DNA of 11,213 nucleotides from Burkholderiales bacterium (GTDB taxonomy: Bacteria; Actinomycetota; Thermoleophilia; Gaiellales; Gaiellaceae): the NCBI GenBank assembly GCA_025935595.1, contig JAICUZ010000057.1, forward strand, positions 1 through 11,213, read 5' to 3'. The notes beneath the pieces are model-generated. The model was not told the origin of the DNA, did no database searches, and saw only the letters and a program-made list of their open reading frames with translations. A program made the translations under genes and the position numbers. The first letter of the stretch is position 1, and the number at the start of each line of letters is the position of its first letter. This document shows positions 5,383 to 11,213 of the stretch, one piece after another.

Positions 5383-6330
5383 ATGAACGTTCGCGTCGAG
5401 GAGATCGACGCGCGGACCGCGTCGGACGAAGTGCTCGTGCGGTTTGCAGAGGTCGAGCACGACTGCCGGCACGAGAACGCGCCGGGTGAGCCGATGCGGA
5501 CTACCGCCGAGGTGATCGCCTATTACCGTCACAAGCCGACGAGTTACACGAGCTGTCACTGGCTCGCCGCCGGCGGCGCGGCGGAACTGAACGTTCACGG
5601 GCCGACCGCCGCTTTTGTCGATCTCAAGGTTCGACCGAGCGCACGTCGTCAGGGTGTCGGCGCCGACCTGCTCGCATGCGTGCTCGAGCGCGCCCAGGAG
5701 CTCGACGTACGCGCGCTGCATGCGCACCACACGACGCCCGCCGGAGCCGCGTTCGCGCGTCGCTTCGGGTTTGTCGATGGTCAGCGCGTGGTGCGCGCGC
5801 TGCTGGACCTGCGTGGCGTGGACCTGCCGCCGCCCGAGCCGCCGGCGGGCTGGGCGCTCCGCACCTGGCGCCGGCGCGTCCCCGACGTGCACCTTGCCGC
5901 GTACGTCACAGCCCGCGCGGCGATGGACGACGCGCCCGCTCCCGACGAGATGGAGTTCCCCACGTGGACGGCGACGACAGTCCGGACATCGGAGGAGTCG
6001 CTCGCACTTCGCGACCGCGAGATGCGGCTGACCGTTGCGATGCGGGACGACGGCGTGATCGGCGCCTTCACCGAGCTGAGGGTCTCCCGCGGCTCCATCC
6101 TCGGCTTCACGGACGACACCGGCACCGTCGCTGAGCATCGGCGGCAGGGACTCGCGCGGGCCGTGAAGCTCGAGTCGTTGCGGCGGTTGCAACGAGATCA
6201 CCCCCAGATCGAGGTCGTCAGCACCTCGAATGCCGAGGAAAACACGGCCATGCGGCGGGTCAACGACCAGGTGGGGTTCAAGCCGAGCCTGGTCGAGACG
6301 ACGGCCACGCGTTCCCTCTCCGTTCCGTAG
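5383..6330 (+). CDS. Tandem-domain GNAT acetyltransferase
   Basis: 315 residues with two GNAT-like halves. The first has the acetyl-CoA loop VDLKVRPSARRQGVGADLLA (RxxxRxxGxG, about residues 84-93) and the GNAT C-terminal pattern AFARRFGFVDGQRVVRALLD. The second has GTVAEHRRQGLARAVKLESL (loop near 252-258) and STSNAEENTAMRRVNDQVGF, the N-x-x-M-x-x-x-N-x-x-x-G-F ending seen in two-domain actinobacterial GNATs such as the MshD class. The family transfers an acyl group from acyl-CoA to an amine; the acceptor is not readable here, and I do not call it MshD. ATG 5383 has GAGG 7 nt upstream, overlapping the mreB stop. The gene sits between mreB and mreC, which are normally adjacent, with 4 bp and 21 bp gaps. 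Codon use resembles its neighbours, so any insertion is not recent by eye. Confidence 0.88.
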   Translation: MNVRVEEIDARTASDEVLVRFAEVEHDCRHENAPGEPMRTTAEVIAYYRHKPTSYTSCHWLAAGGAAELNVHGPTAAFVDLKVRPSARRQGVGADLLACVLERAQELDVRALHAHHTTPAGAAFARRFGFVDGQRVVRALLDLRGVDLPPPEPPAGWALRTWRRRVPDVHLAAYVTARAAMDDAPAPDEMEFPTWTATTVRTSEESLALRDREMRLTVAMRDDGVIGAFTELRVSRGSILGFTDDTGTVAEHRRQGLARAVKLESLRRLQRDHPQIEVVSTSNAEENTAMRRVNDQVGFKPSLVETTATRSLSVP

Positions 6331-6336
6331 CCCAGC

Positions 6337-6342
6337 TACGCT
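6337..6342 (+). promoter_or_regulatory. Possible -10 element for mreC
   Basis: TACGCT (TANNNT) ends 9 nt before the mreC GTG at 6352, in the 21-bp gap after the acetyltransferase gene. There is no Shine-Dalgarno. An internal promoter here would let mreC-mreD-mrdA-rodA be transcribed without mreB. Confidence 0.3.
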
Positions 6343-6351
6343 GTTGCCTTC

Positions 6352-7299
6352 GTGCCACGCAACCGGACCGTCCGCCTTGCGGTCCTGGGCTCGTCCGTCC
6401 AGCGCGCCGCCCCCTCCGGGTTCCCCTCGTCACGCTCCAGTGCACTCAAGCGCCGGATCGTTGTGGGGTTCCTCGTGCTGGCCTCGCTCGTCCTGATCAC
6501 CGTGTCGTTCCGCTCGTCGGCGCTCGACGGCGTCCAGGGCACGGGGGCGACCGTCCTGCGGCCGTTCGAGGTCGCCGCCGACCGGATCGCGCGCCCGTTC
6601 GCCGACACGGTCGGCTGGTTCCGCGGGCTCGTCGACGCGAAGCACGAGAACGAGAAGCTGCGCGCGCAGAACGAAGCGCTCCGCCGGCAACTGATCCTCG
6701 ACGAAGGCGCCATCCATGAGAACGTCGAGCTCAAGAAGGCGCTCAACTACATCGGGCCACCGTCGATCGCCGACTACGACCGCATCGACACCTCGGTCGT
6801 CGCGAACCCGCAGAGCGCGCTCGACGAGAGCATCGTCATCGGCGCGGGCTCGTCCGACGGCGTGCAACCGAACAGCGTCGTCGTCGAGCCTCTCGGGGGC
6901 CCCGACGGCAGCGGCGCGCTCGTCGGCACGGTCGACCGCGTGACGAGTCACGCCTCGCGCGTCACGCTGCTCACCGACAGTGGGAGCGCAGTGACGGCGA
7001 CCGACGTGACGAACCCGCACGTGATCGGCGCCGTGCGCCGCGGTGGCGGGTCGAGCGACGTCCTCATTCTCGACCGCGTGCCGAAGACGCCCGTCGTGCG
7101 GATCGGCGACACGATCGTGACCGCCGGCTCGCTGGGCACCGGGCCGCTGAAGTCGAAGTTCCCGCGCGGCATCCCGATCGGCACCGTGTCGAGCCGGTCG
7201 GCGAACGACACGACGTTGTTCCAGAACATCCAGCTGAAGCCGCTCGTCGATTTCTCCTCGATCCAGACCGTCGTCGTCCTCGTCCCGAAGAGCCGCTGA
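6352..7299 (+). CDS. mreC: Rod shape-determining protein MreC
   Basis: 315 residues. MreC is a bitopic membrane protein whose extracytoplasmic domain activates PBP2-RodA and links it to MreB through MreD. Domains: a Ser/Arg/Pro-rich cytoplasmic N-terminus (1-35), one membrane helix (about 36-53, IVVGFLVLASLVLITVSF), a coiled coil (about 90-127, KHENEKLRAQNEALRRQL), then two beta-barrel domains with family stretches SALDESIVIGAGSSDGVQPN, LVGTVDRVTSHASRVTLLTD, VIGAVRRGGG, GDTIVTAGSLGTGP, and FPRGIPIGTVSS. The GTG at 6352 is the only credible start, because no later ATG, GTG or TTG occurs before the membrane helix. It lacks a Shine-Dalgarno. Its TGA overlaps the mreD ATG in TGATG. Confidence 0.97.
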   Translation: MPRNRTVRLAVLGSSVQRAAPSGFPSSRSSALKRRIVVGFLVLASLVLITVSFRSSALDGVQGTGATVLRPFEVAADRIARPFADTVGWFRGLVDAKHENEKLRAQNEALRRQLILDEGAIHENVELKKALNYIGPPSIADYDRIDTSVVANPQSALDESIVIGAGSSDGVQPNSVVVEPLGGPDGSGALVGTVDRVTSHASRVTLLTDSGSAVTATDVTNPHVIGAVRRGGGSSDVLILDRVPKTPVVRIGDTIVTAGSLGTGPLKSKFPRGIPIGTVSSRSANDTTLFQNIQLKPLVDFSSIQTVVVLVPKSR

Positions 7300-7811
7300 T
7301 GGACGGCCTGAAGGCCGCGCTCGTCCTGTTCGTCGCCGCCCTTCTGCAGCTGTCCGTTCTCACCGAGTACCGGCTGTTCCGTACCGCCAGCATCGTCCTC
7401 GTGGCCCTGCTCTCGGTCGCACTGCTGCGCGGATCGATGTTCGGCGCCGTGGCCGGGTTCATGACCGGGCTGCTGCTCGACACGGCGACGCTCGGCACCC
7501 TCGGCATCACCTCGCTGCTGCTGACGCTCGGCGGCTTCTGGATCGGACGGTACGGCGAGACGACGGCGCGCGATCGCTTCCACGCCCCGTACGTGTCCGT
7601 GGCCGTGGTGACGGCGCTCTACCTGTTCGGCCAGCTCGTGCTGCAGTTCATGCTCGGAGAGCCGGCGCCCGCCGGGCTCGTCGCGCACGGCGTCCCCGGC
7701 GCGCTGCTGCTCAACCTGATCCTGACGCTGCCCGTGTACGCGCTCATCCGGAGGCTGTTCCCGCCGCTCGAGCTCGGCGATCGAATCCGCGAGGTTCGCC
7801 TCCTTGGCTGA
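7299..7811 (+). CDS. mreD: Rod shape-determining protein MreD
   Basis: 170 residues, almost entirely hydrophobic, with about five predicted membrane helices (about 5-22, 30-45, 47-80 containing two, 95-117, 130-150). MreD is the polytopic partner of MreC in the elongasome. The family-like N-terminus places LKAALVLFVAALLQLSVL before a short loop, then SIVLVALLSVALLRGSMFGA and VAGFMTGLLLDTATLGTLGI, where the G-x-x-x-D-x-x-x-x-G pattern of MreD is visible. Its ATG shares one base with the mreC stop, indicating coupled translation. The 3' end overlaps the mrdA start by 8 bp. Sequence conservation in MreD is weak, so identity rests on topology, that short motif and the fixed position between mreC and mrdA. 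Confidence 0.95.
   Translation: MDGLKAALVLFVAALLQLSVLTEYRLFRTASIVLVALLSVALLRGSMFGAVAGFMTGLLLDTATLGTLGITSLLLTLGGFWIGRYGETTARDRFHAPYVSVAVVTALYLFGQLVLQFMLGEPAPAGLVAHGVPGALLLNLILTLPVYALIRRLFPPLELGDRIREVRLLG
7791..7795 (+). promoter_or_regulatory. Shine-Dalgarno for the TTG start of mrdA
   Basis: GAGGT lies 8 nt before the TTG at 7804, inside the mreD coding region. It supports the rare TTG as the mrdA start. Confidence 0.5.
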
Positions 7812-9810
7812 CCGCACGGCACCGAGTCGCCGCTTCCTGCCGGGCGACCCGCGCGTCGCCGAGCCGTACCGGCTCACCCCGCAGCTCGCACTGCGCGTCG
7901 CGATTCTCGGCTTTCTCGCGCTCGCGCTCTTCGCCGTCCTCTTCCTTCGCTTGTGGGCGCTGCAGGTGTTGTCCGGCGAGCGCTACCTGGCGCAGGCGAA
8001 CGACAACCGGGTGCGGACGCTGCGACTCGAAGCGCCGCGCGGGCCGATCCTCGACCGCAACGGTCGCGTGCTCGTCACGAACACGCCGGGCACGCGCGTG
8101 GAGTTGTGGCCGAGCGACCTGCCGAAGACGTGGGCGGCGCAGCTCGCGGAGCTGCGGAAGCTCGCGTCCGTGACAGGCGTCCCGACGAAGGACATCGTCG
8201 CGGAGCTCGCCAAGCACGGCGACGACCCACTCACTCCGGTCGTCGTGCAGCGCGGCATCAAGCAACAGCAGATCTACTACCTGCTCGAGCACCAGGACGA
8301 GTTTCCCGGGGTCCGGCTCCCGCAGAGCTATCTCCGCAAATACCCGTACCAGTCTCTTGCCGCGCAGGTGCTCGGCTACGTCGGCCAGATCTCGCCCGAG
8401 GACTACAAGGCCCTGAAGAAGAAGGGCTACCTCGCGAGCGACTCGATCGGGCAGTCCGGCATCGAGCGCACGTACGACACCTACCTCCGCGGCATGGACG
8501 GCACGGCACAGCTCACGGTGGACTCGCGCGGCCGGCCCAAGACGGCGGCCGTGCCCATTCAGTCGTCGGCTCCCGGGGAGACGCTCCGCCTGACGCTCGA
8601 CATCAACCTGCAGCGCGCGGCCGAGCGCGCGCTCACGTACGGCATCAACCTGGCGCGGTCGAGCGCGGAAGGTGCGTACGCCGACGGCGGGGCGATCGTC
8701 GCACTCGACCCGCGGAACGGCGACGTGCTTGCGATGGCGTCGAACCCGACCTACAAGCCGTCACTCTTCTCGGGTCGTAAGGACATGAAGAAGCTCGCGC
8801 CGCTGCTGAACCCGAAGGTCGCGCAGGAAGACAACTTCCCGGCGTTCAACAGGGCGATCCAGGTCGGGTATCCGCCCGGCTCGACGTTCAAGCCGGTCAC
8901 GGCGATCGCCGCGATGCAGGCGCACGTCGTCGGCCCGCTTACGCCGCTTCTATGCTCCCCGTCGTACACGGCGTACGGCCAGGTGTTCCACAACTGGACG
9001 CCGCTCATCGACCAATGGGTCGATCTGCGCACCGCGCTAGCCATGTCGTGCGACACCTACTTCTATCGGCTCGGCGACGACTTCTTCAAGCTCCCGTCCG
9101 GCCGCGGGCACCTCCTTCAAGGCTGGGCGAACCGGCTCGGCCTCGGCGAGACGACGGGCCTCGACATCGGCGGCGAGATCTCCGGCCTCATCCCCACGCC
9201 CGAGTGGCGGTGCAAGACGTTCGGCGGGCCGCCGTGCAGAGGCTATGTCGACCGCATCTGGAAGCCGGGCTACTCGATCCAGCTCGCGATCGGCCAGGGC
9301 GATGTGCTCGTCACGCCGCTCCAGATGGCGCGGTTCTACGCATTGATCGCGAACGGTGGGAAGCTCGTCACGCCGCATCTCGCAAACGACGTCGAGCAGA
9401 GCGGCAGCAACGGTCAGCCGCTTCGCGTCCTCCGCCGGTTCGGCGCGCAGCCGCCGCAACCCGTGAACGTCGACCCGACCGCGCTCAACTATGTGGCCCT
9501 CGGTCTCGAGGAGGCGACGCACGCATCGATCGGAACGTCGTCGGGGGTCTTCGGCAACTTCAAGGTCGACATCGCCGGCAAGACCGGCTCGGCCGAGAAG
9601 TTCGTGCACGTGAAGGGGCTTCCGAACGCGATCAAGCTGAACCAGTCGTGGTGGTGCGGCTACGGGCCGTTCGACGCGCCGACGATCGTCGTCTGCGCGA
9701 CGATCGAGAACGGCGGCCACGGCGGCTCCGCGGCCGCGCCGGCGGCTCTGAAGGTGTTCGAGCAGTACTTCCACACGACCGCCACGACGACCGCGAAGGC
9801 TTCCGACTGA
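7804..9810 (+). CDS. mrdA: Penicillin-binding protein 2 (elongation transpeptidase)
   Basis: 668 residues, class B PBP. It cross-links lateral-wall peptidoglycan in complex with RodA. A short cytoplasmic N-terminus is followed by one membrane anchor (about 28-50, ALRVAILGFLALALFAVLFL). The dimerisation domain starts with the family pattern EAPRGPILDRNGRVLVTN and includes LRKYPYQSLAAQVLGYVGQI and GQSGIERTYDTYLRG. Transpeptidase motifs are complete: S360-T-F-K363 in PPGSTFKP, S415-C-D417 (PBP2 commonly has SxD where others have SxN), and K593-T-G in AGKTGSAEKF. The TTG start at 7804 overlaps the mreD end by 8 bp and has a good ribosome site. The stop overlaps rodA in TGATG, as expected for a pair acting as one synthase. 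Beta-lactams would acylate S360. Confidence 0.97.
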   Translation: MADRTAPSRRFLPGDPRVAEPYRLTPQLALRVAILGFLALALFAVLFLRLWALQVLSGERYLAQANDNRVRTLRLEAPRGPILDRNGRVLVTNTPGTRVELWPSDLPKTWAAQLAELRKLASVTGVPTKDIVAELAKHGDDPLTPVVVQRGIKQQQIYYLLEHQDEFPGVRLPQSYLRKYPYQSLAAQVLGYVGQISPEDYKALKKKGYLASDSIGQSGIERTYDTYLRGMDGTAQLTVDSRGRPKTAAVPIQSSAPGETLRLTLDINLQRAAERALTYGINLARSSAEGAYADGGAIVALDPRNGDVLAMASNPTYKPSLFSGRKDMKKLAPLLNPKVAQEDNFPAFNRAIQVGYPPGSTFKPVTAIAAMQAHVVGPLTPLLCSPSYTAYGQVFHNWTPLIDQWVDLRTALAMSCDTYFYRLGDDFFKLPSGRGHLLQGWANRLGLGETTGLDIGGEISGLIPTPEWRCKTFGGPPCRGYVDRIWKPGYSIQLAIGQGDVLVTPLQMARFYALIANGGKLVTPHLANDVEQSGSNGQPLRVLRRFGAQPPQPVNVDPTALNYVALGLEEATHASIGTSSGVFGNFKVDIAGKTGSAEKFVHVKGLPNAIKLNQSWWCGYGPFDAPTIVVCATIENGGHGGSAAAPAALKVFEQYFHTTATTTAKASD

Positions 9811-10994
9811 TGGGCATCGAGGTCGTCGATCCGAGAGCGCGCGGGCTTCGCCCGCGCCCGGAGACCCAGGCGGTCGGCGTCGCGGGAATGGTCCGGCGCC
9901 TCGATTGGCTGCTCATGGGCGCACTCGTCTCCGTCACCGCCTACGGCCTGTGGGCGATCGACGGCATCACGAGGCACGACGCGGGCGGTTCGTCGCTCGG
10001 CCACCAGGTGCTGTTCACCGTCGCCGGTGCGATCGTCTTCGTCGTCGCGCTGTTCGTCGACCCCGAGCGGTACCGGCGGATGTGGCGCCCGATCTATTTC
10101 GGGACACTCGGGATCATGGTGCTCGTGCTCGCGGCGGGCGCCGCGACGAGAGGCTCGAAACGCTGGATCGACGTCGGCTTCTTCAAGTTCCAGCCGTCGG
10201 AGTTCGGGAAGGTGCTGTTCGTCCTCGTGCTCGCGGGCTTCCTCGCCGAGCGGCGGCACGCCGTCCAGTCGGCGCGTACGCCGCTCACGGCGATCGGGAT
10301 CGGCCTGCTGCCCATCCTGCTCGTGTTCGTTCAGCCGGACATCGGGACGGCGCTCGTCTACACGGCCGCGATGGCTGCGGTTCTCTTCGTCGCCGGCATC
10401 CGCTGGTCGCATCTCGCGGTGCTCGCGGCGCTCGCGACCGGCATCGCGCTCGCGGTGCTCTGGCTGTTGCCGGCCGCGGGGCTGAACGTGCTCAAGCCGT
10501 ACCAGGCCGAGCGCCTCACCGGCTTCACGCATCCGGACAACGACCCGCGCGGCGCGACCTACAACCTCCGGCAGTCGATCATCACGGTCGGCGCAGGCGG
10601 CCTTCGCGGCCGCGGCGTCGGCGGCGCGACGCAGACGGGGCTCGACTACATCCCGGAGCACGCGACCGACTTCGCCTTCGCGTCACTGGCCGAGGAGCGC
10701 GGCTTTTTCGGTGCGTCGATCCTGCTGCTGCTCTATTTGCTGATCGTCTGGCGCGCGCTGAAGATCGTGGCCGGCGCGCGCGACCTCTACTGCGCAATCG
10801 TTGCCGGCGGCATCGCGTTCATGTTCCTGTTCCAGGTGTTCGTCAACACCGCGATGACGATGGGAGCTGCGCCGATCACCGGCATTCCGCTGCCGTTCGT
10901 GTCGGTCGGCGGCTCGTCGCTGATCACGAACTTCCTCGCGCTCGGCGTGCTGCAGGCGATTCACGTGCGCAGGTCGGTGCGGAGGCGCGGATGA
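9810..10994 (+). CDS. rodA: Peptidoglycan glycosyltransferase RodA (SEDS family)
   Basis: 394 residues, polytopic inner-membrane protein with about ten hydrophobic segments. SEDS enzymes polymerise lipid II into glycan strands; RodA works with PBP2. Recognisable segments: RGSKRWIDVGFFKFQPSEFG followed by KVLFVLVLAGFLAERR, VQPDIGTALVYTAAMAAVLF, YQAERLTGFTHPDNDPRGAT then YNLRQSIITVGAGGLRGRGV, and IPEHATDFAFASLAEERGFF, which contains the conserved catalytic-loop aspartate D287. ITGIPLPFVSVGGSSLITNF is the family C-terminal signature. The ATG at 9810 shares one base with the mrdA stop. The same frame is open far upstream inside mrdA, but that stretch is an arginine-rich shadow. The end overlaps the next gene in ATGA. 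A cytoplasmic N-terminal extension of about 27 residues precedes the first helix. Confidence 0.97.
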   Translation: MGIEVVDPRARGLRPRPETQAVGVAGMVRRLDWLLMGALVSVTAYGLWAIDGITRHDAGGSSLGHQVLFTVAGAIVFVVALFVDPERYRRMWRPIYFGTLGIMVLVLAAGAATRGSKRWIDVGFFKFQPSEFGKVLFVLVLAGFLAERRHAVQSARTPLTAIGIGLLPILLVFVQPDIGTALVYTAAMAAVLFVAGIRWSHLAVLAALATGIALAVLWLLPAAGLNVLKPYQAERLTGFTHPDNDPRGATYNLRQSIITVGAGGLRGRGVGGATQTGLDYIPEHATDFAFASLAEERGFFGASILLLLYLLIVWRALKIVAGARDLYCAIVAGGIAFMFLFQVFVNTAMTMGAAPITGIPLPFVSVGGSSLITNFLALGVLQAIHVRRSVRRRG

Positions 10995-11213
10995 AAGGAA
11001 AAGGCAAGCTCGGACCGCTCTCGGTGATCGGAGTCGTGCGCGAACTTCGCCGCCGTGGCGGAGACCCGCGCCCGCTGTCGGTGGCCGGCGCCCGCGAGCT
11101 CGTGCCGATCCTCGCGCGCGAGCTGCGCGCGGACGGTGACGCCTCGGCGGTCGTGGAGAACGTGCTCGAGAACGTCTCGGTGCTCGTGTGGGTCGGCGAC
11201 CCGGACGCCGATC
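10991..11213 (+). CDS. Unrecognised protein, N-terminal part (runs off the window)
   Basis: 74 codons are visible from ATG 10991, with GGAGG at 10981-10985, 5 nt upstream, and an ATGA overlap with rodA. The gene is therefore almost certainly real and in the same operon. The N-terminus MKGKGKLGPLSVIGVVRELR is basic. A segment with RPLSVAGARELVPILARELR follows, then DASAVVENVLENVSVLVWVG and the final visible DPDAD. The last part looks like a beta strand ending in a G-D-P turn, as in alpha/beta nucleotide-binding folds, but no P-loop is present in the visible region. I do not recognise the family and assign no function. Coupling to rodA suggests an envelope- or elongation-linked role, which is inference from position only. 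Confidence 0.85.
   Translation, partial: MKGKGKLGPLSVIGVVRELRRRGGDPRPLSVAGARELVPILARELRADGDASAVVENVLENVSVLVWVGDPDAD

Noticed and set aside
6322..6349. GTAG...CTAC inverted repeat between the acetyltransferase gene and mreC as a terminator
   Set aside because: Only a 4-bp stem with no T-run; too weak to support.
9046..9054. SCD instead of SxN in the PBP2 active site, as a possible inactivating change
   Set aside because: SxD is normal in the PBP2 family, and the STFK and KTG motifs are intact.
8952..9809. 286-codon upstream extension of the rodA frame inside mrdA
   Set aside because: Arginine-rich, lies over the PBP2 transpeptidase domain in another frame. The RodA start is fixed by the TGATG junction at 9808-9812.
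9660..10661. Minus-strand open frame of 333 codons opposite rodA
   Set aside because: Shadow of the RodA coding sequence, dominated by Arg, Asp and Glu, with no motif.
1..11213. Search for CRISPR arrays, tRNA or rRNA genes, insertion sequences, attachment sites, toxin-antitoxin or defence modules
   Set aside because: No spaced direct-repeat array, cloverleaf, transposase or toxin-like frame was seen. The genes form a conserved housekeeping and cell-shape cluster.

Overview
The window is high-GC DNA with strongly GC-rich third codon positions. It carries the gene order valS - folC - (small membrane protein genes) - ndk - ... - mreB - ... - mreC - mreD - mrdA - rodA. From memory of Streptomyces (valS, folC, a DUF4233 gene, ndk, mreB, mreC, mreD, PBP2, rodA/sfr), this is a conserved actinobacterial backbone. 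The protein flavour (a very compact FolC, a shortened ValS tail, frequent short or leaderless mRNA starts) suggests a deep-branching Actinomycetota such as Thermoleophilia rather than Streptomyces. That placement is inference and cannot be proven from this window.

Layout: 1-367 is the 3' end of valS. 368-487 is a 120-bp gap holding two copies of a 16-bp palindromic repeat; the second copy contains the preferred start codon of folC (488-1525). folC is followed by an unlisted-size 37-codon membrane microprotein (1522-1635), joined by 4-bp overlaps to folC and to a membrane-anchored double zinc-ribbon protein (1632-2156). Then come ndk (2171-2587), a class I SAM methyltransferase (2599-3420) and maf (3417-3962), which appears to start at a CTG codon overlapping the methyltransferase stop. 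A small minus-strand gene (3947-4285) converges on maf and diverges from mreB. The rest is the rod-elongation cluster: mreB (4329-5378), an inserted tandem-domain GNAT acetyltransferase (5383-6330), mreC (6352-7299), mreD (7299-7811), mrdA/PBP2 (7804-9810), rodA (9810-10994), and the 5' part of an unrecognised gene (10991 to the window end) coupled to rodA.

How the genes work together: MreB filaments, MreC, MreD, the transpeptidase PBP2 and the glycosyltransferase RodA form the elongasome that inserts lateral-wall peptidoglycan. mreC to the last gene are joined by 1-8 bp overlaps and look like one operon. The upstream half is housekeeping: valyl-tRNA charging, folate glutamylation, nucleotide phosphate balance (Ndk) and Maf-type removal of non-canonical nucleotides. 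Four starts (ndk, mreB, mreC and the minus-strand gene) lack a Shine-Dalgarno and have a TANNNT hexamer 6-11 nt upstream, suggesting short-leader or leaderless transcripts.

I see no CRISPR, tRNA, rRNA, insertion sequence, phage or defence locus. The backbone is ordinary. The parts worth a second look are the microprotein, the CTG start of maf, the palindromic repeat at the folC start, the compact FolC, the small divergent gene, and the GNAT inserted in the mre cluster.
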